Shown here one piece after another: positions 45,930 to 58,341 of a stretch of DNA of 64,000 bases. The stretch comes from Apostichopus japonicus (lineage: Eukaryota > Echinodermata > Holothuroidea > Aspidochirotida > Stichopodidae): NCBI RefSeq assembly GCF_037975245.1, contig NC_092563.1, forward strand, positions 31,027,960 through 31,091,959, given 5' to 3'. The position numbers and the translations under genes are program-made. A model generated the notes under the pieces. It saw only the letters and a list, made by a program, of their open reading frames with translations, was not told the DNA's origin and did not search any database. The stretch's first letter is position 1. Every line of letters starts with the position of its first letter.

Positions 45930-47636
45930 ACTTACAAAGGAATGTGATGGCGCTATGTCATAACTATCAATTACAAAAAAGTGAGCGGCCTAAATATCAA
46001 AAATAAGAAAAAATCACGTACGTAGGTTGAAGCGTTCGGGAACGAGAATTCGATCAAAAATGAACGGATTTGGACGATTTTAGTGTCAAATTACAGGAAA
46101 TTTCAAGGACATTTGCATTTTTTTTAGAACTCTCTATAGATATATTCCTGAAATGCTCAGAATATGTTCAAAACATGTTAGGGTTTATACCAAATATAAT
46201 GGGGGGGTTTGTTCAACCCTTATTTTCTCTCACGATTTAGTTGAAGCGAACATCGATTTTTAGCCAAATTACGTCATTTTCAGATTAACCTTTGACCTTT
46301 GAGCCCCACCCACTAAAAAAAAATCACAGTGACCCCCCTTTTTATTTGTTTTATACACAAACGTATGGTCTTAGATACATTTCAATACCTTAAAGGAATG
46401 GACTCCACATTTGATCTTGGATCAATTAATCACAGAAGCTGCAAATTTTTACCATGCTACTGGCAGCATACATAGCAGCATAGAGTACCAGGCTGTCGGC
46501 TCAAAAACGTATAACATATATCCATCTTTTGGGATGGATGGCAGCGAACCATGGGTATGTACATGTAACACCTTAATCTTATAAAGCACCTTTCTTTATG
46601 CAAGCGTATACTCAAAGTGTGTTACAATGAAACTTTGATTCTCAAAGCTGCAGTCACATATGTTGCATCGGCTCAAGCCTGTACTTTTACCCTGCTTTGA
46701 TCCCGTAAACGGGCTGGAAAACGAGTGCCCTTTGAGTTAATTGAGCTAACCAGATGGTTTAAAAAATACATTGAACAGAACTTGTTTGGTGGACAATGCT
46801 TTTAACATGCATAGTTTTGTCACAAAAGTATTACTTGATCTTGTGTAGATATGCATGCAAGTAATGCAATTTAGTAAAGCTGTACTTTATTGTAATTGGT
46901 TGTATAACCATTTTGAAATCACTTGTACTCAAGAAAATGACTTACTTTTTCTCATCAGCTTTAAGCATTTATACTCATACAACAGGTAAGTACTTACACT
47001 ACACAGTCTGACTAACTAGTGGTTTCTTGAAGCTGGGACTGGTAGTGGTTTGTCAATCACAGGTGCAGTGTAAAAATCATTGCATTTGCAAATGTCCTAA
47101 ACATGATATATCCATTACAACTCCCTATCCATTTTTCAGAACTTGTTTACTACCACTTTAAGTCAAAGAAATAGACATATGAGCTGGCTGGAGCAGGAAA
47201 AAATCCCAACCAACTTCTACCCATCCTTCTCCATCCTTCACAACCTCTGCATCCAATTCCAAACATAGATGCTCAGGAATGAATATTGTGTGTTTACCTG
47301 AGGAGGAATATAATATGCACATAGAGCAGTTGAAGAAGGAATGAGCGAAACTAGCAATCAACAGAAATGAAGCACACATGAACAATTTACTGAAAGAGAC
47401 ATTTCAAAATTAAACAAAATATGTAAAGAGCTTGACAGACAGACTAATTGCACCAGCTCTCCAAAAAAAAAAACTAATTGGAAGAGGGAACATTCGTAAG
47501 TTTTTCACCTTTCATTTTTGTCATTGTATGACCTTTCTTGTGATATAAACCAAAAATTCAAAAAACAGTTCCACAGAGGTAAGCTGATACTGATTAAAGG
47601 GTAAGTTTACCCCTAGGAAAAATGTTAGCACATTTA
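45930..47636. other. Intergenic, no feature recognised
   Basis: AT-rich with a G run (GGGGGGGTTTG near 46,200). The open frame on - at 47,158-47,385 has no domain. Confidence 0.4.
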
Positions 47637-47730
47637 GTTCCAGCGTCGCGTATACGCGTCCAAATATGGAGCCTTTCATAACCTCCGACTTCCAGACGTG
47701 GTTTCAAAATACTGCTGGGACTCAATGGGT
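47637..47730. repeat. Short inverted-repeat element, copy 1, with a 12-bp palindrome
   Basis: Begins TTCCAGCGTCGCG and ends ACTGCTGGGACTCAATG; the ends are imperfect inverted repeats. It holds the perfect palindrome CGCGTATACGCG at 47,647-47,658. A second, shorter copy lies 240 bp to the right. Confidence 0.6.
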
Positions 47731-47875
47731 AAAAAGAACCGCGGAGAGTTCCAAAATCCGAAAATATATGTAGCATCATTCCGGTAGGCGGCCCACCTGG
47801 TCAGTCAAGCCGAATGAGTCTGACTATGCTGCTCAGAAGGCTTCGGACACCACAATGATCAAGTGCTGATTTACA

Positions 47876-47946
47876 CAATGAGTCCCAGCGTCGCGTATAT
47901 GCATCCAAACTTCCAGGCGTGGTTTCAAAATACTGCTGGGACTCAA
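47876..47946. repeat. Short inverted-repeat element, copy 2
   Basis: Starts ATGAGTCCCAGCGTCGCG and ends ACTGCTGGGACTCAAT; GAGTCCCAGC and GCTGGGACTC are perfect inverted repeats. Compared with copy 1 the middle is shorter, and the palindrome has decayed to CGCGTATATGCA by CpG-to-TpG changes. Confidence 0.65.
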
Positions 47947-47949
47947 TAT

Positions 47950-49780
47950 GTTAAAGGGGGTAATACATTCATTTTAATTATGTGTACCTTCTTAAGCATA
48001 ACGGGGACATAAACTTGACAAAACACTTTTACGTAGCTTTTAAAAAAAATGGCATAAAGCTTTTGTGAAAGGATAACTAAGGAAAGACGTAACAGTGTAC
48101 AGCATTTCATTTGACTTTATTAATATTAGACTGCATATAAACATAAACTCAATAGGGCTTTTGAACTTTTTCTTCCAATTATTTTTTAATAAATCCTTTG
48201 CTTGCATGTACTGAGAAAACTTGAAAAATATGACAAATTTAAGAGTCAGGTAGTGTTATTATGTAACCATGAAGAAACATGTTTTTTAACGATTTATTTA
48301 TAACAAACATCTTCACTATGGATTTCCCTTCAGTTTATATGTCAACAGGCCACGGCTAGTAATAGCAGGCTACATCAAGCTTATGTTGATATTGCCAAAG
48401 GGCCAATTAACAGTTATTACCTAGACCATGAGCTCTCAGACTAAATAATGCACAGATGGAAACAATGTTGGGTAGTACACAACATTTCTCCTTGGATCTG
48501 ATTTCGCCAAGCATTTCCTCTAAACGTTGTGCTGACCTTAGTGTCACAATGCCCCCTCTTCTCTCAGCAGTCCCCATAGAGTGTTTGGTCAAATTTTCAC
48601 AAACCACCAAAAAAGTAATTAAAAAACAATATTTTCACCTAAAAATGCAAGATTAGTCTTTGAATAGCAAAACATTATATGCACACAATGTCCACAGCCC
48701 TCATAGCGAAGATGTGATGTCACATGCTGGTCACCGTAAAGTAAATTACGCAAACACACACAACACCACACTCGCAAACATACACACACGTCAGCATGAC
48801 TATAAAGGTTCCTAGACTTTGGCATCGGAACCAAGAAATAATTAATTTCTTAGTTCCTTACGCAAAAGAGGAGTCTTATTAGCTTCTCGGCATTCTTGCT
48901 AAGACCATGTGTTGTATGTGTTCCTTTCCAGGGGAATCGTGATACACACCTGACAATGATTACATAGTCCCGATGCATGGGGACTGGGGTTGAGAGCAGA
49001 ACAGTCGTTCGATTATTTGGTTTTCGTGTCCAGGTTCTTATCTGGGTGACTTTTCTTAAAATGTATTCTTCTCGATTTTCCTCTCAAACTTACATCATTG
49101 AGAATGAGTTAAGAATCAACCTCCGTGTTAAACATATATGGTCCAGATAACTTTGCACACTTACCGGTCACAAATTGTTTTATATAGCCAATAGTCTTAA
49201 AGTTTTTCAAAGGCGACTTCAAACACAAAGTTAGTTTTCAGATGTTGTTGACCGGCGTTCAAACACTGACCAAGATGTATGTCTTTACCAAATTTTAGTT
49301 TGCAAAAAGACCACCTCAACCAATTTGAGAGGCTCATTATTTAATCTGACTGCTGTACTTATTCTAAACCACAAACGATTCCATCACAAACCCATTAAGA
49401 AAATAGGACGTGTATGACAACATTAACATGTTTACAATGATGTTCTTATTATCTAGGAACATGGCGTTAAATAACATCCAAGGGTACCTATTCAAATAAA
49501 AAAATATATATTGTTGAGATTATATAATACATACAATTTTTGTTCACATCAACGTCGAAAAGCTGAATTTGTTACTAATTTTGCCTAAAGGTATCTAAAT
49601 AACATAAAGCGTACATCGTAAAGAAAAAAAAATACAATAACATTATTAATAGATATAGTAACATCTAGTACTCAGGTTAAGTGTTCTTGTTGGTAGGGCA
49701 AAACCCTTGCTTAAAAAACGTATTTATTATGATATTGTTATAGTAATTGACAAAAGTATGATATAATGTTCACTTAGTAA
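47950..49780. other. Intergenic, no feature recognised
   Basis: AT-rich, with a CACACAC-type low-complexity patch near 48,750-48,795. Opposed short frames near 48,407-48,834 lack domains. Confidence 0.4.
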
Positions 49781-49793
49781 GTAGTAAGTTGAG

Positions 49794-50330
49794 TCTCGTC
49801 TATCCGACATGCTCAGTGATTAACCTCCGCCACGTATCACGATCTTGCGCAAGGTTTATTGCTTCTTCGAAATTGTTAATATTAATGTCCTTGAATTGCG
49901 ATTTTATTTTTCCAAGCAATGTAGTCACGGGCCTTCCAACTGGTTTAGCAGTATGTCTCAGTGCTTCTCTTAAAGCAACCTTTGCTGGAGCGTCCTCTTG
50001 GAGTCTTGCTACATGACCGAAAAATCTCAATCTTCTATGTGCGACTATCGATGACCAAGGTGTTTGGTTGGTTTCGTTGTAGAGCTCATCATTTGATAAC
50101 CAATTATTATTGGTCCATCTAATGTTGAGAATATTTCGAAGTAGTCTCCTTTGAAAAGTGTCAATTTTGCGATCAAGATCCTTGGTACTTAAAATATCTC
50201 ATAGCACTTATCGAGCTCTTTACTGTGCATCGTATAACCAGTAATTAAAGAGCTTCTTAACGCCATCACAAGACGTCTGTCAAGACCCTTGAAAAATAAT
50301 TTATTGATTATGTTTGAATGCACCGTAGAT
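49794..50330 (-). pseudogene. 3' fragment of an RTE/BovB-like LINE
   Basis: Read on - from about 50,330. LDRRLVMALRSSLITGY-type sequence is followed, after a frame change, by FQRRLLRNILNIRW, then FFGHVARLQED, KPVGRPVTTLLGKI and AQDRDTWRRLI. This order (R-L-L-R-x-I-L, F-G-H-V-x-R, G-R-P, A-x-D-R-x-x-W-R) is the conserved C-terminal tail of RTE-like reverse transcriptases. RT core and endonuclease are missing, as expected for a 5'-truncated insertion. Confidence 0.8.
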
Positions 50331-50599
50331 AAGATGTCTTTTGACATTCTTATTCATTTCATTATCCATTGTTTGATGATTCGCGAGATAAAGAATGTCT
50401 TTCATATATGCTGTTTACTTTAATCAAACACCTTTTTTTACAATTTGGACTTCACATTCCAAAACAAACTTTAATAAGACGTAAGCTGCTTCTCTATACA
50501 ATATGTATTGAAAGGTTAGAACAAATGTGAAAGATGAAGTATACTAAGAATAATTACAAAGATCTGTCTTTGCAATTACTCAAAATATGATGTTACAAA

Positions 50600-51699
50600 T
50601 GTTACGTTGGAATGCGAGAGGTCTCGATAATTAATTTTTAACGAGACGCAAGCCTGGGTTCGTTTTTGAGAGGAACACAGACAAATTGAGGAGTCTAGAG
50701 AATTTGAATGAGAACGTAAATTATATTGAACAATGGAGTTTGAACCAACAACAACAAGTAGTAATTACAAATATATAGAAAATTACTCACAAACTTGACA
50801 AAATAGGATACACTTTTAAACACGCTGGTCTCTTCCAACGGCGATATTCCTCAGCGACCACGACCTTGATGACGACGATTCTCGGTCCGTTGTACCGCGA
50901 AATTCATTGGTCCTCGACGAAGTTTTTCGCGATCCCAGAAACAGCAGTCACCTTCTTTCCGGCGATGCTCCAAAATTTAAGACGGACTTCCAGCCACAAT
51001 TCGAGTGAAGCACAAGTCGAACTTCTCGCCGACTAAATATTACCAGAGTCAGTCCAAAATCAGCTTTATAGCCACCAACTCCTGGCATAACGAACTTCCT
51101 CAACGGAGACAGAAATTCTTCACCTTCTCCGAAATAAAGACTGGAACACTGTAGTTTCACAGCAAATCCTCTTAAAACTTCTGAATGGAAGTGTAGAATC
51201 AATCTTGGTATCGATATCTCAATCCCTCAGAAACTACTGGCAGTTTAGCACTGACGATATATAGTAGAATGGTATAATATGTGTCGTCGCTTGTATTCGG
51301 TCAGAAACTGAGAGACTATCCGATCTGGGCGGGTTTTTATACGATTCGCCATGTCAAGAATCATCTAGATCTTTCTCGATACACCTGAGTAACAACTCGA
51401 CCCAGTTTCTCCATTCGCGGAAGTCCTTTGCATATCTCGCGAACATTCCAGAGAATCCACGAAGATTCGTGTACAGCTTACACGTGATTTCACGTAAACC
51501 GACGTTAACCCGAGACCAGCGTGTCATCATAAGGAATATACCAGAACAATCGTGTATTATAACATTCTGACACGGTAACCCGACCTAATTTCTCAAATAT
51601 TGATTTGTCACGTAGGCAATTATAAGTACTTTCTATATAATAACATTAGATTCCTCACTAGCAGTGACTAGCGTTAGGCTACAATGGGCCGTCGTAACA
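50600..51699. mobile_element. Solo LTR, copy 2 (1,100 bp)
   Basis: Same family and orientation as the LTR at 40,859-41,952, colinear over its full length with scattered substitutions and small indels. Starts TGTTACG and ends CGTAACA. The flanks carry CAAA on both sides (50596-50599 and 51700-51703), or ACAAA if the last A is shared. The different target duplications prove two independent insertions rather than a segmental copy. Confidence 0.88.
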
Positions 51700-51709
51700 C
51701 AAACAAAAC

Positions 51710-52035
51710 ATGAAAAGTACGGTATCTTATGCTTCGTTAGGTTCTGTGGATTTTACAATAACAAGAAGAGAGGACAAATCATAAAGAAAAAAAAAGAAAA
51801 GTGTAGCTAAACCTTTTTGAATATTTATGTATCCACCATTTATTAAGCAATATTCTATAGTTTAATCACAAGAAACGAAAAACAACTTAAAGGAACAAAA
51901 CATCAATATAATAACATCTAATTTGTCATTTGTTCATACTTTTCCTAATATAACAGATAGAAAAGTCCGGTTTTATGTTATGTACTGATTTACTTCACAA
52001 CATTTGCTTTTAAGTTTGTCTGAAGATTAGTATAT
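51710..52035. other. Intergenic, no feature recognised
   Basis: AT-rich sequence between the solo LTR and the LINE fragment. No ORF or repeat seen. Confidence 0.4.
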
Positions 52036-52040
52036 GAAGC

Positions 52041-52954
52041 AGTATACGTAACATCACCCCCAGACCACAATCATGGTACAACGGCAGCCTCCGCTGTTTT
52101 AAAGCAAACTAAGCGTGCTGCTGTGAGTAAGTGGATTAAGTCTGGACTATAGTTTGAAAAGCAACCGTTAATTGAAAATTGCAAAGAATACAAACATGCA
52201 CTTTCAGAAGCCAACAAGGAATACCACCAGAGCCAAGTCACCAGAACTGCTCCAAACGGATGTTTTGCATGATTGATAAACTCTCGACCCACAAACCGAC
52301 GCAAGTGCTCCCTTTACACACTTGTTTAGAGAATGCTTGCCAAGGATTTTGTTTGTTTTTCGACGACAAATTCCGCAATCTTCATCTTGCTTTAGATCAA
52401 GCTCAAACTTGCCCCAGTCTCAAGCAGACCGAGACTCTTTACTACAGTGCCTACAATACATTTTTCGCCTCTCTTTCACAGAAGATCTTAAGAAAGTAGT
52501 ATACGTAACATCACCTTCAGGCCACAAACATCATGATACAACGACATCCTCCGCTGTTTAAAGCAAACTAAGCGTGCTGCTGTGAGTAAGTGGATTAAGT
52601 CTGGAATATAGTTTGACAAGCAACATTTAATTGAAAATTGCAAAGAATACAAACATGCACTTTCAGAAGCCAACAAGGAATACCACCAAAGCCAAGTCAC
52701 TAGAAGTGACTCCTAACAGCTGTTTCGCATGACTGAGAAACTCTCAAACCACAGACCGACGCAAGTGCTCCATTCACACACTTGTTTGAGAATGCTTGCC
52801 CAGGATTTTGTTTGTTTTTCGACGACAAATTCCGCAATCTTCATCTTGCTTTAGATCAACCTCAGACTTGCCCCAGTCTCAAGCAGACCGAGACTCTTTA
52901 CTACAGTGCCTACAATACATTTGCGCCTCTCTCACAGAAGATCTGTTCAAATTC
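52041..52954 (+). repeat. 457-bp tandem duplication inside the LINE
   Basis: AGTATACGTAACATCACC begins both copies (52041 and 52498), and ACTACAGTGCCTACAATACA lies near both ends. The copies differ by point changes and small indels, so the duplication is not recent. It lies entirely within the pre-RT linker region. Confidence 0.85.
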
Positions 52955-53676
52955 ATCAACATTTTAAAGCTGAAATTATGTCAGCTTAACTCTCTCCTGT
53001 TAGCTTGACATCGAAAACTTGTGTTTGCCTGCCGAGGATCGCTGACATCACTAACATATCGCTGTCATCAGGCCGTTTAACAACTACTCTGAAATCCGCG
53101 CTCGGCAATTCCAATATTAAAGAAACCTCATCTTGACCCAAAAGAAATGAAGAATTACCGATCCATTTTAAACTAAGAATTTTTAGGCAAGGCGATTGAG
53201 CGTTGTGCCATGAATCAATTTGCTGACTATTTATCAGCACCACAGCGTCGAAACGGCACTAACCCGTGTAAGCAATGACCTGGTCATTAGCTTGACCAAA
53301 GAAGGTGGTGAGGCGAGCCTTGTGTTGTTAGATCTGACTGCAGCCTTTGACACCGTTGATCATAGTGTTTTCCTAAACGACTGGGTGACCGTTATGGTGT
53401 TGGAGATTCAGCCCTTGCCTGGTTCGCGTCATAATTGGATAGAAGGCATCAAAGTGTAGTCATCGGATACGTTTATTTGACCCTATGAAGCTCGGATATG
53501 GTATGCCTCAGGGATCTGTCTGTGGTCCAATATTTTTTATCACCTACACCGCACCCCTGGAGGATGTTATCCGAAAGCATGGTCTTTCATGCATGACTTA
53601 CGCTGACGACTCGCAATTATTCATCGGAATGAACTCACAAAAATGTCAGCTGACCGTAGCAAAAGTGTTATGTTAA
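52041..53676 (+). pseudogene. CR1/L2-like LINE fragment with an internal tandem duplication
   Basis: The pre-RT region contains EYKHALSEANKEYHQSQVT, KLSTHKPTQVLPLHT and FDDKFRNLHLALDQ, typical of the linker between endonuclease and RT in CR1/L2/Jockey-type elements. It occurs twice (52,041-52,497 and 52,498-52,960). RT follows with HHSVETALTRV, LVLLDLTAAFDTVDHSV, YGMPQGSVCGPIFFITY and the catalytic YADD of MTYADDSQLFIGM. Several frame changes and stops break it, and it ends just after the YADD region at 53,676, so both ends are missing. Confidence 0.88.
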
Positions 53677-53724
53677 TTGTTAAAAAATTGTTAAAAATAT
53701 TTATTGTTATTGACAGAAATAGGT

Positions 53725-54045
53725 GAAGAAAGATCTTAAAATAGGAGTGCGGTTAGTATTGTACAGAGAAGTTGGTTTATTGATGGGCAGAAGTTTAGCT
53801 GTAAGGCAAGAATGGTGTCTGTACACGTTATCGTAGTAGTTTGTTATTGGTGGCCAGAAGTGTAGATGTGAAGTTGGAATGGTGTCTCTACTGTACAAAG
53901 TTACTAAAAGTGAGATGCTAAGGTAAGAATGGTGTTAAGACTGTACATGGTGGCCAGAAATGTGAAGCGATAAGGGCAGGAATGGTGTGATGGCAAAAGA
54001 ATGAGTAGATGTAAAGGAAGGAGTGGTGCTAGTATTGTACACAGT
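53725..54045. repeat. Degenerate minisatellite
   Basis: Repeated words GGCCAGAA.TGT, AAGG.A.GAATGGTGT and ACTGTACA recur at roughly 55-80 bp spacing over about 320 bp, as an old variable-length tandem repeat. No coding potential. Confidence 0.55.
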
Positions 54046-54781
54046 AAGTGGTCTTTAAGTATATTGAGAGTAGGAGAGAGGATGTTAGTAATGTTCTATG
54101 TTTGTAGTGCTGTTTACGTTGGCAAGAGTTTTAGATTTGAAGGTAAGGACTAATGTATGTATTTATGATGGTAAAATGTTTTTGCTGTGGTTGGGGTTAT
54201 AGTTTTGAGAATAAAACAGTCATCAGTCGGAATCTGTATCGAGAACTTTGTCAAAGTTTTGTTTAAAGGACATTATCTGTTTGTCTTGAATTGTGGATGT
54301 AGCTGATATGTGCATTTCTTGATCCAACCCTGCGATATTTTCCTGAATGAGGGATGAATACCGCAGCATTCGTAGTTTCTTCAATGTCTCTTCTGTGGAT
54401 TTATATTCCAATGTCTAATGATCAGTTGAGCAGAGTAGTAGGAAAGTTTTGTCTTCCACAGTGTACCCAGTGATGTTTAGGTGGTCTATAATGTTGGTTT
54501 TACCTGTAAAGAGAAATGAATAGTTAATGAATAAATTATGTTAGGAAAGCATGGATATGTAGTTCACTATCATTTCATGTTTTTTGCAATTTTGAGGCAG
54601 AGAGGTGCACAGGAATGCATTGCTATAAGGAGCCTTGATTTTGTTTTGATCTTTAGTGTTTACATCATTATTTATGCAGTGCCTTATGCTAGAGTTAAAT
54701 CCTTTAATATGGTGAGATTATTGGGACTATATTCAAACAATGGCTTTTTATGATAACTAAATGATCTTTTGAGCTAAAGTT
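54046..54781. other. Intergenic, no feature recognised
   Basis: Open frames at 54,223-54,411 (-) and 54,538-54,753 (+) show no recognised domain and no splice support. Confidence 0.4.
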
Positions 54782-55100
54782 CTTGAACACAGACATTTAA
54801 CCCGGTGCTGTGGCCGAGTAGATAAAGGCGGTGGCATTTGAAGCAATAGGCTTAGCAATCGGGAGATTCGGGGTTCGATTCCCGGCCGGGTCATAGTAAG
54901 GTTGGTTTTTCATCCAAGAGCAATCTACGGTTTTCCCATCAGAAATGACTTTCTATTTTGAATTGAAAAGACTCCAAATTTGAGTTAAAATGTATAATTG
55001 GAAGCCACCTGACGTGGAAATTGTAATCCATAAGCCCTTGCGGGCTTTTCCCACATTTGTGGTCGCTTAAGCGTCGTAAAACATAATTGCTGTGTTCAAG
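54782..55100 (+). mobile_element. tRNA-derived SINE bounded by 11-bp inverted repeats
   Basis: The head (about 54,810-54,893) folds like a class II tRNA. The acceptor strand ACCCGG pairs with CCGGGT, the A box is TGGCCGAGTAGATAAAGG, there is a long variable region, and the B box GGTTCGATTCC is at 54,872-54,882. The loop TTTGAAG suggests a tRNA-Ser-like origin. A ~200 bp tRNA-unrelated body follows. The whole is bounded by CTTGAACACAG (54,782-54,792) and its exact inverse CTGTGTTCAAG (55,090-55,100). No clear target-site duplication is seen. Confidence 0.7.
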
Positions 55101-55361
55101 GTAATTATAATCAGACAAAGATCATATCTCAATATATAAGCAGTTCACACTTAAACATCAAATACATTGTTTTTCTCCCAGTTTACAATCTGATTATTCT
55201 ATTGTCAATATGGAATTAAATGTTTTCTGCGAGAAGAGAGGTCCAGGGTACTGGAAATTTAATTGTTCTTAACTTAATGATGAACAGTACCTTAAGATTA
55301 TTGAAGTTACTTTTCACTTGATTTGTAAAAATGAACCTAAGTTTTTGAAACCATCTATAAA
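55101..55361. other. Short intergenic stretch, possibly 5' part of the next LINE
   Basis: No ORF; it may include decayed coding sequence of the Tx1/L1-like element (FCEKRGPGYWKFN-like reading near 55,225-55,265), but the frame is broken. Confidence 0.4.
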
Positions 55362-56960
55362 ATGGGATTATATAAAATTCTTACAGTGTCATCATATTAT
55401 AGTAAAGGAAATGCTAGGACTCGTGTAAAACATAAAATAGATTTTGTTAAAAATATTTCTAAGTTGGAAAAGGACTATTTTGCTACCCTTTCCTTAGATG
55501 TTCTTCACAAGCTCAATATTGAAAGAAATAGGCTTGATTTTGATTACAAGCTGCGTGGTATTACTGTCCGTTCTAGGGCGAGGTGGGTAGACGATATGGA
55601 GAACAATACTAAGTACTTTCTTAATCAAGAAAGACACAACAAGACTAGAAATGTTATTCGCAAGTTGCAGGATCCAGGTGGTTCAATTATTTCTGATTCT
55701 ACTTCCATTATTTGCATGCGCTCATCCTTTTATGGGGACCTGCACTCCAGTTAACGTATTTCACGGACCTCGAGATCACAAAATCTTTAAATATTGAGGA
55801 TGCTAATATATGTGATCGGCTGTTAACGGAGGATGAATGAAGAACCGCTCTCTTTTCTATGAGTAAAGGCAAAGGGTAATGATGGATTGTCGATGAATTA
55901 CATCAACATTTTTTTGCCTTTAATCGGTACTGTTGTAACACACTCTTTAAATTTCTCGTATGCTCACTTGGGTCTCTCGAAAGAGCAGGCACGTAGTAAT
56001 ATCATTCTTATTCCTAAGCCTGGAAAAGATCATAACTTTGTTAAAAATTATAGGCCTGTTTCTTTATTGAATGTAGATTATAAGATTTGTTCAAAAGCAT
56101 GTATTTTAGGTTCTATCGATTTCTATCAGCTGAATTCAATCCCTGGTCTTTTAGTTTTTATTGATTTTGAAAAAGCGTTTGATAGACTGAATTGGGATTT
56201 TATTTTTTATATTTGAATTTCAATGGAAGTTTCTGTCGTTGGATTCGTACGTTATATTCAAACTCTTCTGTTTCAGTTTTTAATAACGGATTTTCCTAAG
56301 CGCCTTTTGACATTACTAGGACAAGGTTGTCCTCTCCTCCTTTACATTTTTATACATTTTGTGTGGAATTTGGGCTAAAGATTAATTTTAATAAGTCTAG
56401 GGTTTTTCCACTAGGTTCTTTCATTAATCATAAACCACACTTTATTGACCAGTATTTGACCTGTTTTAGGTATTGTCATCTACAATGATGAACATGAACC
56501 TTTTCGGTTAAATTTCATGCCCAAGTTGTCTCGACTAAAGAAGTCATTGAATTTGTGGTCTTGTAGAGACCTTACACCTATTGGTTAAATAATGTTGGTA
56601 AAAACGTTTGCTTTATCTCAATTAGTGTATCTATTTCAATGCTTTTCAAATCCTCCCAATTATTTAATTTAGCTTGTGGATAATGTGTTGTATAACTTTA
56701 TCTGAGCGGGAAAACCCGATAAAATCAAACGTACTGTTATGATTAATTCAATTTCAGAGGGAGGATTAAACGTTACTCATACGATCAGTTTTTTTTTAAT
56801 GGTTTAAAATGTACATGGGTCAAGAGATATACTGACACTACAGAAGTTTATTGGAAAATGTATTTTTTCCTATTATCTTTAAAAGTTTGGAAACAAATTC
56901 TATTTGACTGTAATTTATGCCAGGCGACGTTAAATAAGATTTTATTCCAAAGGGTGTTTA
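55362..56960 (+). pseudogene. Tx1/L1-like LINE fragment
   Basis: The first frame has YKLRGITVRSRARWVDDMEN and NTKYFLNQERHNKTRNVIRK, the hallmark linker of L1/Tx1-type ORF2. Next come IILIPKPGKDHNFVKNYRPV, SLLNVDYKI and VFIDFEKAFDRLNWDFI (the RT block with the first catalytic Asp). The YADD region is deleted or unreadable. Further down are FGLKINFNKSRVFPLG, LPKLSRLKKSLNLWS and AGKPDKIKRTVMINSISEGG, again L1/Tx1-type. At least six frame changes or stops break it. Confidence 0.85.
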
Positions 56961-57870
56961 ATTAAATCTCAAAACGATTTATTTTAAAGACACAGAGCCA
57001 AAAATTCACACAACGTAGTTCAAGTCTTAAATCATTGAACAAAATTTATTCAATATCAGTTCTAGACAGTCATTCTGGACAATCTAAACAAGCCTTTAAC
57101 TAAACTAACATTAACAACAATCATTGTATTATATGACATAAAAGTAAAACTGTACTTTCCATAAACATTATCATTCTTAAATTACACTAATGTAATTTGT
57201 GGCATCAAAGGAGGTTTAAAGAAAACAACTTACATGAATTTTTTTGCTTTAAGCCTACAAAGCAGTTGCATGTCCATCGCTAGCAATCGTTGTGACAAAT
57301 TAATTAGAATAATCCAGAAGCAAATACAATAAAGGGTTATTTAAACCAAGAAACACTGCACGAAGTAACTCACATGCAAAAATGTTACCCACGCACGACG
57401 ACACGTACAACACTGACAGGCAACGTGAAACACAGCATCACACGCATTAAAACAATCGAAGACCATTAACAGGGTGTACTGCTGAGTTTCTGAAGAAAGA
57501 CTGTAAACCAAACCAACTGCTGCTTAAAAAACAAAGTCTAAACATTCAAGAGTTCTGCTGCCTCCATTGGTCTTTATTATGACTTTTCTGTCAAATATCA
57601 TTGGTGATATGGATATTTTGTCCTCCAGATTAAAGTTACGAAGCAAACGTCTTGGAGGTAAATGCTCCTAAAAAGGTCAATGCCCGTTCCCTAATGCACA
57701 TATTATATGACATCATGGTCACGCCAAAACTTGTGTCCAAATGCTTCAAAACATGCCTTTTCTTTCATTGTTGATGCTGGGTCTGGACAATAACCTTTTC
57801 ATCCTGAATTAAAAATCTTGAATTTCGATATATCAACACTGAGGGAACCCTGACGGATTGATAATATAAA
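56961..57870. other. Intergenic, no feature recognised
   Basis: No ORF above 60 codons, no repeat or RNA seen. It may hold the 3' UTR of the P2X7-like gene on the - strand. Confidence 0.4.
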
Positions 57871-57874
57871 ACAA

Positions 57875-58094
57875 TCATAGTTTAGAAAAGTTGTATCTGG
57901 AGGAATTTCTCAACCAAGGCTTCCTATACAATGAGTTTTCTCCTGGAAACTTGAATCCAGTGTAATGACCATTGGCTGGAAACTCACTTCTGATCCTTTG
58001 GACTGCACATGATGGTAGCACAACCCTGACGTGTCTTGCTAGGAACCCCAAGTACCATTGAACCTGTTGATCGTAGGCTATGTATCTGTACTGC
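57875..58094 (-). CDS. P2X7-like C-terminal (ballast) domain exon
   Basis: Acceptor TTTTTCCCCAG is followed by QYRYIAYDQQVQWYLGFL, then VVLPSCAVQRIRSEFP and YTGFKFP. Vertebrate P2X7 ends with the same pattern: R-x-x-A-Y-R...W...LPSC..x-x-I-R-x-E-F-P...Y-x-G-F-K. In vertebrates this Cys-rich, nucleotide-binding intracellular domain is fused to the channel. In many invertebrates it occurs alone in multicopy genes, which is what the rest of this locus suggests. The exon continues past the domain to a stop at 57,875. Confidence 0.75.
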
Positions 58095-58341
58095 CTGGGG
58101 AAAAATTTATGAAAGTTCAAAAAGGATTAATGTTGGCCCATGATGTCCACAATAACAAGCAGGCATACAATGTACAGTTATGGTTACATTTATTGTGATT
58201 TTACACCTTCCATGTATCATGAACCATTCTTTTGTTTCAGAAAATTGATTTGCATAACTCCAGGCCAAAGTACTAGCAAAGTAATAATGAGTATGAAATA
58301 ACACATATGCCTATCTAGCATGGCTGCACAATGCAACTTAC

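Noticed and set aside
52986-53243. 85-residue frame on the - strand
   Set aside because: It is antisense to LINE reverse transcriptase sequence on +.
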